A DNA stretch of 64,000 nucleotides, taken from Anaerolineae bacterium. Its GTDB lineage: Bacteria; Chloroflexota; Anaerolineae; Aggregatilineales; Phototrophicaceae. The stretch covers positions 62,001 through 126,000 of the forward strand of contig JALOOG010000001.1 of assembly GCA_025454525.1 (NCBI GenBank). The letters run 5' to 3'. The notes below the pieces were generated by a model. It was not told the origin of the DNA, ran no database searches, and was given only the letters and a program-made list of their open reading frames with translations. Both the position numbers and the translations under genes were made by a program. How positions within the stretch are numbered: position 1 is the first letter of the stretch; each line of letters opens with the position of its first letter. Positions 53,323 to 62,310 of the stretch are shown here, in pieces.

Positions 53323-54921
53323 TTAACGTGGCAACAACCAACGATATCCATATGCAGGCAAGGCGATCGTTTCTCGCACAATTTCACCCGTCTTGAGCAG
53401 ATCCTCATACCCCGGTTCAAATTCGGGTAATGCAAATGTGATCGGACGGGCGGATAGGTTATGCAGTGCCAAAAATGCACCGTTTTCATCTTTTCGCCAG
53501 AAGCATAACGTCTCTTTGGGCAAATCATGCAGCCATTCCAAGCGACCCAAGCCTAATACCGCCGTATTTTTGCGCGTCAACACCATGTGACGGATCGTTT
53601 GTAATAGCGATTCCGCGTCCTCGCGCTGTGATTCGACGTTCACTTGGGTATAACCGAACACCGGATCATTGATCACGGGCGAATAGAGCGCATCCGGACG
53701 CGCCGTAGAAAACCCGCCATTTTCCGCATTTGACCATTGCATCGGTGTACGAACCCCGTTGCGATCCGGCAAGCTGATGTTATCGCCCATGCCGATCTCA
53801 TCCCCATAATACAACACGGGCGCGCCGGGCAAGGTGAACAACAGCGAATGCAACAATTCGATCTTGCGCCGATCATTTTCGACTAGCGGTGCCAACCGCC
53901 GCCGAATCCCTAAATTCAGACGTTGACGCGACTCCGGCGCGTAATAGTCCCACATAAACTTACGATCCTCTGGAGAGACCATTTCTAGCGTTAACTCATC
54001 ATGATTGCGTAAGAAGGTTGCCCATTGTGTACCTTCTGGGATCGGCGGAGTCTCAGTCATGATCCGTACCACGCTTTCACGGTCTTCGCGTGCGATCGCC
54101 ATATACAGACGCGGCATTACCGGAAAATGAAAACAGAGATGAAATTCCTCCGCCCCCGGTTCACCAAAATAGGGCAGGAGGTCTTGGGGCCACTGATTCG
54201 CTTCTGCCAATAGCACCCGTCCCGGATAATGTTGATCGACAAACCGCCGCAATTCTTGTAAATATTGATGTGTTTCGGGCAGATTTTCACAATTTGTCCC
54301 TTCACGTTCAAACAGGTAAGGGATCGCATCAATCCGAAAGCCGTCAATGCCTAGATCCAACCAAAAACGGATCGTATTGAGCATTTCTTCTCGCACCGCC
54401 GGATTATCGTAATTCAGATCCGGTTGACTGCTATAAAAGCGATGCCAATAGTATTCCCCGCTGCCCTCATCATAGGCCCAATTGGAGGTCTCGGTATCTA
54501 AGAAGATGATCCGGGTATCACGGTAGCGATTTTGTGTATCGCTCCATACGTAAAAATCGCGCATCGGCGAGTCTTTGCTACGACGCGCTTCTTTAAACCA
54601 TGGGTGTTGATCAGAGGTGTGATTCATCACCAGATCGATGATCACTTTCATGCCGCGCCGATGAATCTCCTCGACCGCCATCTTAAAGTCCTCTAATTGA
54701 CCGAAGGCCGGATGCACCCCGTAGTAACTGGACACATCATAACCGTCATCTTTTAGGGGTGACGGGTAAAACGGAGTCAACCAGATACAATCCACTCCTA
54801 ACCATTGCAGATGCTCCAATTTTTGGCGCATTCCGGCAAAATCTCCGTGACCGTCCCCATCTCCATCGGCAAAGGCGCGCGGATATAACTCATAGAAAAT
54901 TGCGTTTGTATGCCAACTCAT
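53323..54921 (-). CDS. treS: Trehalose synthase (GH13, maltose alpha-D-glucosyltransferase)
   Basis: This enzyme reversibly converts maltose to trehalose. The 532-residue protein has a GH13 barrel with nucleophile D198 (GFRIDAIPYLFE), acid/base E240 (LLAEANQWP) and stabiliser D308 (FLRNHDEL). GTNCENLPETHQYL and RNHDELTLEMV are characteristic of TreS rather than of alpha-amylases. The C-terminal beta domain is present; no maltokinase domain is fused. Trehalose may serve as osmolyte or link to glycogen metabolism. Alternative: another GH13 isomerase. Confidence 0.9.
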   Translation of the reverse strand: MSWHTNAIFYELYPRAFADGDGDGHGDFAGMRQKLEHLQWLGVDCIWLTPFYPSPLKDDGYDVSSYYGVHPAFGQLEDFKMAVEEIHRRGMKVIIDLVMNHTSDQHPWFKEARRSKDSPMRDFYVWSDTQNRYRDTRIIFLDTETSNWAYDEGSGEYYWHRFYSSQPDLNYDNPAVREEMLNTIRFWLDLGIDGFRIDAIPYLFEREGTNCENLPETHQYLQELRRFVDQHYPGRVLLAEANQWPQDLLPYFGEPGAEEFHLCFHFPVMPRLYMAIAREDRESVVRIMTETPPIPEGTQWATFLRNHDELTLEMVSPEDRKFMWDYYAPESRQRLNLGIRRRLAPLVENDRRKIELLHSLLFTLPGAPVLYYGDEIGMGDNISLPDRNGVRTPMQWSNAENGGFSTARPDALYSPVINDPVFGYTQVNVESQREDAESLLQTIRHMVLTRKNTAVLGLGRLEWLHDLPKETLCFWRKDENGAFLALHNLSARPITFALPEFEPGYEDLLKTGEIVRETIALPAYGYRWLLPR

Positions 54922-54956
54922 GATTTTTTCTTGTCCTAACTTGTGTCAACCAAACA

Positions 54957-55985
54957 TTAAAATTTATGGATTCGCCGTACCCGATCCAATAATGGCATGA
55001 TGTCCGGCTCAATCCCTTGACGCAAACCCAATGGATCATCAACTTCATCGTCTTTCAGCAGGGCATGAGCCACATTTCGCATCCCATACCCAACCGCGTT
55101 CAGATCATAACCGCCTTCCAACGCAAAGATGATCTTACCACCACACAGTTGATCGGCCATTTTGACCAGCTCATAACTAAGCTGTGCATAGCCAGTTAAG
55201 CTTAAACGCATCATCGCTAACGGATCTGTCCAGTGAGCATCAAACCCCGCCGACACGATGATCAATTCCGGTTGAAAGCGTTGCGCCGCCGGCCACAGCA
55301 CATCCTCATAGATGGCCAAATAACTCACATCGCCATGGCCTTGCGCTAAGGGGATATTGAGTGTATATCCCGCGCCTTTGCCGGTTCCAGTTTCATTCAA
55401 CCCCCCGGTACCGGGATAAAACGGAAATTGATGTGTGGATACAAACAACACGCTAGGGTCATCATAAAACATATCTTGTGTGCCATTGCCATGATGCACA
55501 TCAAAATCCACGATCATCACCCGTTGCAGACCATAGTGTTGTTGAGCGTAACGCGCCCCGATCGGCACATTGCCCAACAGACAAAAGCCCATTCCACGCT
55601 CTGGTAGGGCATGATGCCCCGGCGGACGCACAGCCACCAACGCATTAACCGCCCGCCCACTCATAATCGCATCAACCGCCGTCACCACACCGCCCGCCGA
55701 TAACCGTGCGATCTCTGGTGATACAGGTAGGGCATAGGTATCTGGGTCAAATTGTACGATATGCTCTTGCGTGGGAATCCATTTCAGCATATTGAGATAG
55801 TCTTCGGTATGCACCAGTCGGATCATCTCATCCGTCACTGGTTGGGCTTCGATCAAGTGGAGTTGTGAGATCAGGCCGCCCGCCTCTAATTTTTGCCAGA
55901 TCGAACGTAACCGACCCGCGTGTTCCGGGTGACCTTGGATATTGTGTTCGACACAGCGAGAATGGGTAATATAGGCAGTAGTCAT
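54957..55985 (-). CDS. Histone-deacetylase-family protein (class II / AcuC-like deacetylase)
   Basis: This zinc-dependent amidohydrolase of 342 residues has the catalytic His pair in RPPGHHAL, zinc ligands in DFDVHHGNGTQD (Asp, His) and SAGFDAHWTDPL (Asp), and FALEGGYDL near the end. Substrates in bacteria include acetylpolyamines and acetyl-lysine proteins (acetyl-CoA synthetase for AcuC); which applies here is open. ATG 55985 was preferred over an upstream TTG. It lies 35 nt before treS on the same strand and may share its transcript. Confidence 0.9.
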   Translation of the reverse strand: MTTAYITHSRCVEHNIQGHPEHAGRLRSIWQKLEAGGLISQLHLIEAQPVTDEMIRLVHTEDYLNMLKWIPTQEHIVQFDPDTYALPVSPEIARLSAGGVVTAVDAIMSGRAVNALVAVRPPGHHALPERGMGFCLLGNVPIGARYAQQHYGLQRVMIVDFDVHHGNGTQDMFYDDPSVLFVSTHQFPFYPGTGGLNETGTGKGAGYTLNIPLAQGHGDVSYLAIYEDVLWPAAQRFQPELIIVSAGFDAHWTDPLAMMRLSLTGYAQLSYELVKMADQLCGGKIIFALEGGYDLNAVGYGMRNVAHALLKDDEVDDPLGLRQGIEPDIMPLLDRVRRIHKF

Positions 55986-56279
55986 TGAACAAATCTCTTC
56001 AGTAGATATAGACAAAATTCGACTCTAGCACGGATCGCCTCTATTTTACAAAATAGAGATCAAAGTGATAATGTGTGCTAGGTTTTGGGAATGTTCGATG
56101 CGTCACATTTGTTACGATTTTTTTGCTCACTTCTGCTACGATCACGAAGGGAGCATCCATTGATCGCCCATTGCCCTTGTAGTATCACGTTTGTTTCTTG
56201 AGAGTTATAATTGTTGTCTGTGATTAAACCCAATACCCGGTCTGGTCTGGGAATAGTTTCTTGAGAAGGGTTTGTGGTT
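55986..56279 (+). promoter_or_regulatory. Divergent control region with direct repeats and a -10 element
   Basis: The 294-nt gap between the deacetylase and AAA genes contains TATAAT (56206-56211) towards the AAA gene. An 11-nt direct repeat GTTTCTTGAGA occurs at 56193-56203 and 56256-56266. The copies are 63 nt apart, about six helical turns. They could be operator half-sites. No transcription factor gene is adjacent. Confidence 0.4.
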
Positions 56280-57584
56280 ATGCAGTATGAGCGACTCGTA
56301 GAATGGGCGCGTGGTGTTTGGGAGCAGCGCCATCCAAACCGTAAACATATCACGATCTGGGCATCCGCCGAGTGTAGCAATATGGTTGCCCAAAAAGCCG
56401 TTAAAGTCGGACGACGCTTACGTGGCAAATCGATCTACGAAGGCATGGAGAAACTAGAATGTCCCGTGATCGTGCCGATCAGTGATTATGGCTCACGCGG
56501 AAAGCACATGGTGTTAACGGCCACTTCCGGCGCGTATGCTTTTAAATTTTCCATGGACGGTGAAGATCCGTTTGAGGTGATCTACGCCAGTTCCTATTTT
56601 GATGACGATGTACAGGATCTCACCGCTGTAGCCTTAGTTCCTGTGGGCAAATTAGACACTTGGGCCGCTTTTGAGTTTGCTTGTGCGCGGGCGGTGCGTC
56701 CCCGGATTCGGCGGCGACGTGATGTTTACATCATCGGTGGCACGGATGCGTTTTTTGACCCCACCGTCACTTGGGACGATGTGATCTTGCCGGCCGAACT
56801 CAAACAGCAACTTATGGATGATGTCGAGGCCTTTTTCAACAAGGGCGTTGAGATCTACCGTCAACTTAAACTTGCACCTTTCCGCAAATTGTTGTTAGCA
56901 GGGGTGCCGGGGACGGGCAAGACGATGTTGTGTGCTGCCATGGCCAAGCACGCCATTGAACAGAAGCGCATCGTGGTCTATGTATCGGGATCAGATCGGG
57001 ACGGGGCGACTTTTGAAAAAATTCAACGGGCGTTTCAAGCAGTCGCAGCTGCCCGTTATCCGACCTTGTTGATCGTTGAAGAACTAGACGCATATTTGCG
57101 GGGGGATGATAAGGCCCGCATCTTAAACGTGTTAGATGGTGTGGAATCACCCAATAATCCGCAAGGATCTTTATTGTTGGCGACCACCAACTACCCAGAA
57201 GCGATCGATGAGCGTATTTCACGGCGACCCGGACGTTTAGATCGCATTTTTGTGATCCCGACCATCCAAGATGAAGATCAAGCGGAAAAGATGCTCCGCC
57301 ACTATCTAGGCACACATTGGAAAGACGAACATCTAGAAGTTTTACCCAAATTATTGGATCAACCCGGTGCTTTTGTGCGTGAAGTGGCTTTACAAGCGCG
57401 CATGTTGGCCGCCCATGAACATCTCACCGAGATCAGCAGCGAAATGTTACAGCGTTCGGTGGAAAGTTTAACCTATCAGATGCGTGCTGATAAAGACTTT
57501 TTGATGCAACGCCGCCCAATGGGATTAGGGGGTGCAAATCGTGCCAATCGCAATTACGGATCGCCCTTTATCCGTAAATCCTAA
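56280..57584 (+). CDS. AAA ATPase of unknown function
   Basis: This 434-residue protein has an N-terminal region of about 155 residues that I do not recognise, including an Arg-rich stretch (RAVRPRIRRRRD). One AAA domain follows: Walker A GVPGTGKTM (about 200-208), Walker B LLIVEELDAYL where the usual Asp-Glu is Glu-Glu, sensor I LLATTNYP, and arginine finger region ERISRRPGRLDR. It resembles single-ring AAA proteins such as CDC48/Bcs1/FtsH-like remodellers but has no protease domain or membrane segment. ATG 56280 is better spaced from GAGAAGGG than GTG 56274. A terminator follows. Confidence 0.85.
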   Translation: MQYERLVEWARGVWEQRHPNRKHITIWASAECSNMVAQKAVKVGRRLRGKSIYEGMEKLECPVIVPISDYGSRGKHMVLTATSGAYAFKFSMDGEDPFEVIYASSYFDDDVQDLTAVALVPVGKLDTWAAFEFACARAVRPRIRRRRDVYIIGGTDAFFDPTVTWDDVILPAELKQQLMDDVEAFFNKGVEIYRQLKLAPFRKLLLAGVPGTGKTMLCAAMAKHAIEQKRIVVYVSGSDRDGATFEKIQRAFQAVAAARYPTLLIVEELDAYLRGDDKARILNVLDGVESPNNPQGSLLLATTNYPEAIDERISRRPGRLDRIFVIPTIQDEDQAEKMLRHYLGTHWKDEHLEVLPKLLDQPGAFVREVALQARMLAAHEHLTEISSEMLQRSVESLTYQMRADKDFLMQRRPMGLGGANRANRNYGSPFIRKS

Positions 57585-57603
57585 GCGCCAAGATCTAGAT
57601 AAC

Positions 57604-57637
57604 ATGGAGCGATTACGCCCGCTCCATCTTCTTTTTT
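57604..57637 (+). terminator. Terminator of the AAA gene
   Basis: A perfect 8-bp stem (57604-57611 with 57620-57627), an 8-nt loop and CTTCTTTTTT after it lie 20 nt past the stop codon. Confidence 0.85.
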
Positions 57638-57639
57638 CT

Positions 57640-57905
57640 CAGTAACCTCAAAAAAAGTCCCCCACTCATGGAGACTAATTAGCTCATCTTACGCGGACCA
57701 ATCCCCCATGTATGGGTGAGGGCTAGGGTGGGGTTGTCACCAAAGCTCATAAAAGGTCAAAAATCGATTTTAACGGTCTACAACAGCTCTTTCTCTCCGC
57801 CCTTGCTCTGTGTTCTCTGTGGTTTAAAGCGTTTAAGGAAAACTTTCCTGAGATTAATTCGGCGTTCTCTGTGGTTCAAAGCTTCTAACGGAAACTTTCT
57901 TGAGG
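57640..57905. repeat. Decayed intergenic repeat with two 41-nt direct copies
   Basis: This part of the 406-nt gap before aspS has no gene. Two 41-nt units (57812-57852 and 57864-57904) are identical at 35 of 41 positions by my count; both start GTTCTCTGTGGTT and end TTGAG or CTGAG. Upstream a G-rich block with GGGCTAGGG matches the gap at 32820-32953. These are probably remnants of a dispersed repeat family. The remaining 86 nt to aspS show only a weak GGTGA ribosome-binding site. Confidence 0.6.
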
Positions 57906-57990
57906 TTATTTCTGTGCGCCATTTATTTCTGCCTTGTAATCTGTTATGCTTTCAGGTTTATTATCGATGTCCAGTTGGATACGGGTGAAT

Positions 57991-59829
57991 ATGTACAAAA
58001 CACACAATTGCGGAGCATTACGCGAAGGGGATCAAGGACAATCGGTAACATTGGCCGGATGGGTCAATCGCCGTCGGGATCAGGGTGGGCTGATTTTTAT
58101 CGATCTACGCGATCGGTGGGGGATTGTTCAAGTAGTGGTGAATCAGGAACAAGCGTCCCAAGCGCATCATACGGCCAGCACCGCCCGTAACGAATACGTG
58201 TTACAGGTGAAAGGGCAGGTGCGTGTCCGTCCAGAGGGAACGCATAATCCTGAATTAGCAACCGGTACGATCGAAGTGATCGCCGATGACATCACGATCT
58301 TAAACACGTCTAAAACCCCTCCGTTTTACATCAACACCGATGATGAAGCGATTGATGAATCGCGTCGAATGCAATACCGTTACTTAGATTTACGCCGTCC
58401 TGCCATGCAATATAACATCATCTTGCGTCATCGCATTGTGAAATACATCCGCGATTACTTGGACGGGCAAGGTTTTGTTGAGATCGAAACGCCGATCTTA
58501 TTTAAAACCACCCCAGAAGGCGCACGCGATTTTCTGGTTCCAAGCCGTCTCCAACCCGGCAAATTTTACGCCTTGCCCCAAAGCCCCCAACAACTCAAAC
58601 AGCTTTTGATGGTTGCGGGTTATGAGCGTTATTTCCAGATCGCCCGTTGTTTTCGTGATGAAGATCTGCGGGGAGATCGTCAACCTGAATTTACCCAGTT
58701 GGACATGGAGATGAGCTTTGTTCAACGTGAGGATGTGATGCAATTGAACGAGGGTCTAGTGTTGTCGTTGGTACAGACGATCGTGCCGCATAAGCGCCTT
58801 TTGGCCGCACCCTTACCCCGTTTAACTTATCAAGAAGTCATGGAGAAATACGGTTCAGACAAGCCAGATCTCCGTTACGATCTCGCTGCCGTGGATGTCA
58901 GTGCCATCGCGGCCAAGAGCGCCTTCCCGATCTTTCAGGCCAACACGGCCGAGGGTAAACCCGTCAAGGTCTTACGTGCGCCCGGTTTATTACGCAGTAA
59001 AGAGGATCAAGATAAGGCGATCAGCGGGGAAGCACTCAAACGTTTGATGAAAGAACTTGAGGATCTTGCCAAGACAGCCGGGGCAAAGGGCCTCGCATGG
59101 ATGGCCTTACCCTTGAATGAGGCCGAAGAAGTCAAAGGCCCGATCGGCAAATACTTCACGGTGGAACAGAAAGCGCAACTATTCGATCAAGTAGACGCGC
59201 AACCGGGTGATATTTTGCTATTTATGTCCGACAAGCGTGAGACCGTCTACAAGTGTGTGGATCTCTTACGGACGAATCTTGCTGAACGTCTAAATTTAGC
59301 AGATCCCGATCTATTAGCCTTTGCATGGGTGATTGACTTCCCGATGTTCTATTGGGATGAAGAAAATCAACGTTGGGATCCTTCACAACATATGTTTACC
59401 TCTCCTTTACCAGAGGACATCCCGTTATTGGATACCGATCCGGGGCAATCGCGCGGTTCACAATACGACTTGATCTGTAATGGTTATGAGATCGGCGGGG
59501 GAAGCATCCGTATCCATAACCGCGAATTGCAAGAGAAGATTTTCCCGTTGATTGGTCAAACTATGGAACATGCCCGCGATCAATTTGGTCACATGCTAGA
59601 GGCATTTGAATATGGTGTTCCACCGCATGGCGGAATGGCATGGGGGGTGGATCGTTTATCGATGATCTTTGCGGGTGCGCCGAATATCCGTGAGGTGATC
59701 GCTTTTCCCAAGACGCAACAGGGCGCAGATGCCATGGCCCATGCGCCGTCTTATGCAGAGCAGAAACAATTGGATGAATTATACATTCAAGTGACCATTG
59801 AGCCGGAAGAAGCGGAGCAGGCCGAATAG
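57991..59829 (+). CDS. aspS: Aspartyl-tRNA synthetase
   Basis: This class II synthetase charges tRNA-Asp. It has 612-613 residues of bacterial type. The N-terminal OB fold is VTLAGWVNRRRDQGGLIFIDLRDRWG. Motif 2 is FRDEDLRGDRQPEFTQLDME, a GAD insertion domain occupies the middle (about 290-425), and motif 3 lies in GGMAWGVDRLSMIF. ATG 57991 begins at the conserved MYKTHNCG. Whether it also charges tRNA-Asn cannot be decided from this window, since no gatCAB genes are present. Confidence 0.97.
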   Translation: MYKTHNCGALREGDQGQSVTLAGWVNRRRDQGGLIFIDLRDRWGIVQVVVNQEQASQAHHTASTARNEYVLQVKGQVRVRPEGTHNPELATGTIEVIADDITILNTSKTPPFYINTDDEAIDESRRMQYRYLDLRRPAMQYNIILRHRIVKYIRDYLDGQGFVEIETPILFKTTPEGARDFLVPSRLQPGKFYALPQSPQQLKQLLMVAGYERYFQIARCFRDEDLRGDRQPEFTQLDMEMSFVQREDVMQLNEGLVLSLVQTIVPHKRLLAAPLPRLTYQEVMEKYGSDKPDLRYDLAAVDVSAIAAKSAFPIFQANTAEGKPVKVLRAPGLLRSKEDQDKAISGEALKRLMKELEDLAKTAGAKGLAWMALPLNEAEEVKGPIGKYFTVEQKAQLFDQVDAQPGDILLFMSDKRETVYKCVDLLRTNLAERLNLADPDLLAFAWVIDFPMFYWDEENQRWDPSQHMFTSPLPEDIPLLDTDPGQSRGSQYDLICNGYEIGGGSIRIHNRELQEKIFPLIGQTMEHARDQFGHMLEAFEYGVPPHGGMAWGVDRLSMIFAGAPNIREVIAFPKTQQGADAMAHAPSYAEQKQLDELYIQVTIEPEEAEQAE

Positions 59830-59859
59830 GGGATCATCGGTTGTTAAACAAAGATCACC

Positions 59860-59888
59860 TTTACACCTTGCCTATCATTTGATATAAC
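59860..59888 (+). promoter_or_regulatory. Promoter of the non-coding RNA unit
   Basis: TTTACA (59860-59865), an exact 17-nt spacer and TATAAC (59883-59888) form a sigma-70-type promoter. The predicted start is about 59895, just at the base of the predicted RNA stem. Confidence 0.65.
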
Positions 59889-59894
59889 AGACGT

Positions 59895-60113
59895 AACCTG
59901 CTGTGTGCGTGATGACATGAAGCGTTTTGTGCCAACACCCTTATGAAGGGAGCTGACTTCTTATCAAGAAGGTGATAGGCTTGCGAAGCTAAGACCCAAT
60001 GATGAGCAGAGTTCCCACCTGCGAAAGCAGGTTCAAAACAGATTGACACACGGCATGGCAGGGTTTAAAACGTCATCTAACAGCACATCGACTCAACACG
60101 ATGTGCTGTTTTT
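59895..60113 (+). ncRNA. Stand-alone structured RNA, possibly 6S-like
   Basis: No protein frame fits here, yet the segment has a promoter at the front and a terminator at the back. The ends pair: ACCTGC at 59896-59901 with GCAGG at 60058-60062, and GTTTTGTGCC (59924-59933) with GGTTCAAAAC (60030-60039) with one mismatch. This gives a long rod with an internal bubble. Inside are small hairpins: CCCTT/AAGGG, CTTCTT/AAGAAG, GCTT/AAGC and a CCTGC-GAAA-GCAGG tetraloop hairpin. The body is about 170 nt. A closed rod with a bubble and this length suggest 6S RNA, but the multibranched middle is not typical. tRNA, tmRNA, RNase P and SRP signatures were not found. Confidence 0.6.
60079..60113 (+). terminator. 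Terminator of the non-coding RNA unit
   Basis: A perfect 12-bp stem (60079-60090 with 60099-60110), an 8-nt loop and TTTTT form a strong rho-independent terminator. It ends just before the stop codon of the converging LCP gene and may serve it weakly too. Confidence 0.9.
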
Positions 60114-60114
60114 A

Positions 60115-61401
60115 TTACTGATTATAATCTTCTCCGAAAACTTCTTGCATCAGCGTTGCGATGCGTGTTCGGTTGGGGATCAACACTTGCGCGCCTTGCG
60201 AGGTGGTGAAAGGCGAAGCATAAGTGTAATCCAGCACCCCGGTACTAATGCTATCGGACGGCACATCTTTGATATACAGGCCCAATTGGATCAATTCTTC
60301 CAGATTTAACCCTGTGTAGATGTTAGACCGGAACGAATTCCACAGTAGGGGGGCTTGTGTGAGCATTTGTGGCAGAATATCGGGTTGCGAGAGCTTTTGA
60401 CGCAGCGCGTACAACACCATTTGCTGACGTTCCGCCCGTCGAAAATCGTTATCTCCGTGTCGGGTGCGGGCAAATTTAAGCGCGTTGACTCCGTTGAGGG
60501 TGTGCTGACCCGCACGCAAGTAAAACGGGTCATAGCCATAATTCATGCTGGGATAACTCGGATCGCTGATATTGTAATCAATTTCGATATCGATTCCCCC
60601 GATTGCATCCACGATTCCGATAAACGCTTGGAAGTCCACGATGATGTAGTTATGGATGTAGATTCCAAAGTTATATTGAACGGTTTCCATCGCAAGGCGT
60701 GGGCCGAGTCCTTCTTCACGGATCTCACCTAACACCATCGGCTCATTGATCCGACGTAACCCACTATACCCCGGCACTTCCACATAGAGATCGCGTGGGA
60801 TACTCATCAGGCCGACGCGATTGGTTTTGGGGTCAATGCTGATCAACATGATCGTATCAGTCCGAAACTGGAGTCCGGTCTCACCGGGCCGTCGATCCAG
60901 CCCTAACAATAAGATTGTCAAACGAGACTCACCATCCCACGGACGTAACTCTACAGTGGTGCCATCGCTAAAAATCAGCGTATCGCCCACGTCACCCCCG
61001 ATCCCATCTCCCCCCAACTCAACAGCGGTAGGAAGGGCAGAAAATGCGACTTGCGCGGTCGGTAGGGTATCGGGCATATTCCGTGCCACACGCAACGCGA
61101 CAAACATCGCAAGACTTAGCATGATCACCACCCCGAGCAGGGCGACCGCGATGATCACCCAAGCCCATTCTCCGCCCGCAGCGCCATTCGTGCGCCGTTT
61201 ACGGGCGCGTTCGCGTGCGGCTGATTCGCGTGAAAGGGGAGGTGGGGGCGGGGCCGTCGGTACGGCACTCACCCGATAAACGGTCTCCGCGGCCTGTAGC
61301 TTATTGGCGTTCGGGAGCGTCTCTGGCGCAGCGTCCACAGGGGCTTCTGGGACTTTAGGTGATTTAACGGTGAAGTCATTAGGTGACTCGTTATAGGTCA
61401 T
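60115..61401 (-). CDS. LytR-CpsA-Psr (LCP) family cell-envelope ligase
   Basis: This enzyme of the LCP family transfers polyprenyl-phosphate-linked glycopolymers to peptidoglycan or another surface acceptor. The 428-residue protein has a cytoplasmic Pro-rich N-terminus (PTAPPPPPLS), a basic stretch, one transmembrane helix (about 79-105) and an extracytoplasmic LCP domain with LLLGLDRRPGE, RTDTIMLIS, MSIPRDLYVEV and FARTRHGDNDFRRAERQQ, supplying the conserved Arg and Asp residues. It points to a cell wall with attached polymers, in line with the PBP in this window. Confidence 0.93.
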   Translation of the reverse strand: MTYNESPNDFTVKSPKVPEAPVDAAPETLPNANKLQAAETVYRVSAVPTAPPPPPLSRESAARERARKRRTNGAAGGEWAWVIIAVALLGVVIMLSLAMFVALRVARNMPDTLPTAQVAFSALPTAVELGGDGIGGDVGDTLIFSDGTTVELRPWDGESRLTILLLGLDRRPGETGLQFRTDTIMLISIDPKTNRVGLMSIPRDLYVEVPGYSGLRRINEPMVLGEIREEGLGPRLAMETVQYNFGIYIHNYIIVDFQAFIGIVDAIGGIDIEIDYNISDPSYPSMNYGYDPFYLRAGQHTLNGVNALKFARTRHGDNDFRRAERQQMVLYALRQKLSQPDILPQMLTQAPLLWNSFRSNIYTGLNLEELIQLGLYIKDVPSDSISTGVLDYTYASPFTTSQGAQVLIPNRTRIATLMQEVFGEDYNQ

Positions 61402-61496
61402 ATTGGTGAACGGCTTTACTTATTGGACTGATATAGCGTAAAATTAGCTCAAATGTATTACAGCGAATGCACGTTTTTAGTATAGGGGATTTTTAA

Positions 61497-62309
61497 ATGA
61501 TGCGTCAATGGCGCTTGATCTACGATTCACCTGCAAGCGGCGCACACAATATGGCCAAAGATGATGCGATCTTAGAGGCAGTCATCGCCGGAGAAAGCCT
61601 GCCGACCCTGCGGTTTTACGCCTGGTCACCCCCGTGTTTATCCTTAGGATATGCTCAAGCATCAGAGGATGCCGATCAAGCGCGAATTGAGTCGTTCGGT
61701 TGGGAGGTCGTGCGTCGTCCCACCGGGGGCAAGGCGATCTTACACACCGATGAACTTACTTATAGCGTCGCAATGCCCTTAGATCATCCTTTGGCGACAG
61801 GGGATATTGTTGAAAGTTATCGGCGCATCAGCCAAGCATTAGTCACCGCGTTACAATTCTTAGGCGTTGATCCCCATTCAGAAAAAATGACCCATAGCGA
61901 TAAACAAACCGGGGCGGTGTGCTTTGAAACCCCGTCGCATTATGAGATCACCGTCAACGGACGTAAATTGATCGGAAGCGCACAAGTTCGGCGCAAAAAT
62001 GGTGTATTGCAACACGGTTCGCTCCCCTTATCGGGTGATTTAGGACGGATCTGTGATGCATTGGCGTACCCTGATGCGATCACACGGGAGCAAGCTAAAC
62101 ACAAAGTGTATCAACGTGCGATCACCTTAGAAGAAGCGTTAGGGCGTGTGATCGATTGGCAGATCGTAGCAGATGCGATCGTAGAAGGGTTTCGTAGTGC
62201 GTTTGATTATGCGTTTGTGGTCGATAGCTTAAGCTTAAGCGAACAACGCTACGCACAAGACTTGATCGAAGGGCGATACAACAGTTTGGAGCGAATCAAA
62301 GGAGGTTGA
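61497..62309 (+). CDS. LipM-like octanoyltransferase / lipoate-protein ligase family
   Basis: This 270-residue protein of the biotin/lipoate ligase fold has RRPTGGKAILHTDELTYSV, a segment GAVCFETPSHYEI and RKLIGSAQVRRKNGVLQHGS. The Cys in VCFETPS lies where LipM octanoyltransferases carry their active-site cysteine, so octanoyl transfer from acyl carrier protein is more likely than ATP-dependent lipoate ligation. The Lys of RKLIGSAQ is the family lysine. It is separated by one nt from the recombinase-fold gene. LipA is not in this window. Confidence 0.85.
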   Translation: MMRQWRLIYDSPASGAHNMAKDDAILEAVIAGESLPTLRFYAWSPPCLSLGYAQASEDADQARIESFGWEVVRRPTGGKAILHTDELTYSVAMPLDHPLATGDIVESYRRISQALVTALQFLGVDPHSEKMTHSDKQTGAVCFETPSHYEITVNGRKLIGSAQVRRKNGVLQHGSLPLSGDLGRICDALAYPDAITREQAKHKVYQRAITLEEALGRVIDWQIVADAIVEGFRSAFDYAFVVDSLSLSEQRYAQDLIEGRYNSLERIKGG

Positions 62310-62310
62310 G

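Noticed and set aside
53323-54921. Alpha-amylase assignment
   Set aside because: The GTNCENLPETHQ and RNHDELTLEM segments and the overall length match trehalose synthase more closely.
59895-60113. tmRNA, RNase P RNA, SRP RNA or hammerhead ribozyme
   Set aside because: No tRNA-like end, no RNase P P4 motifs, no SRP GGAA/GGAG tetraloop domain and no CUGAUGA core were found.
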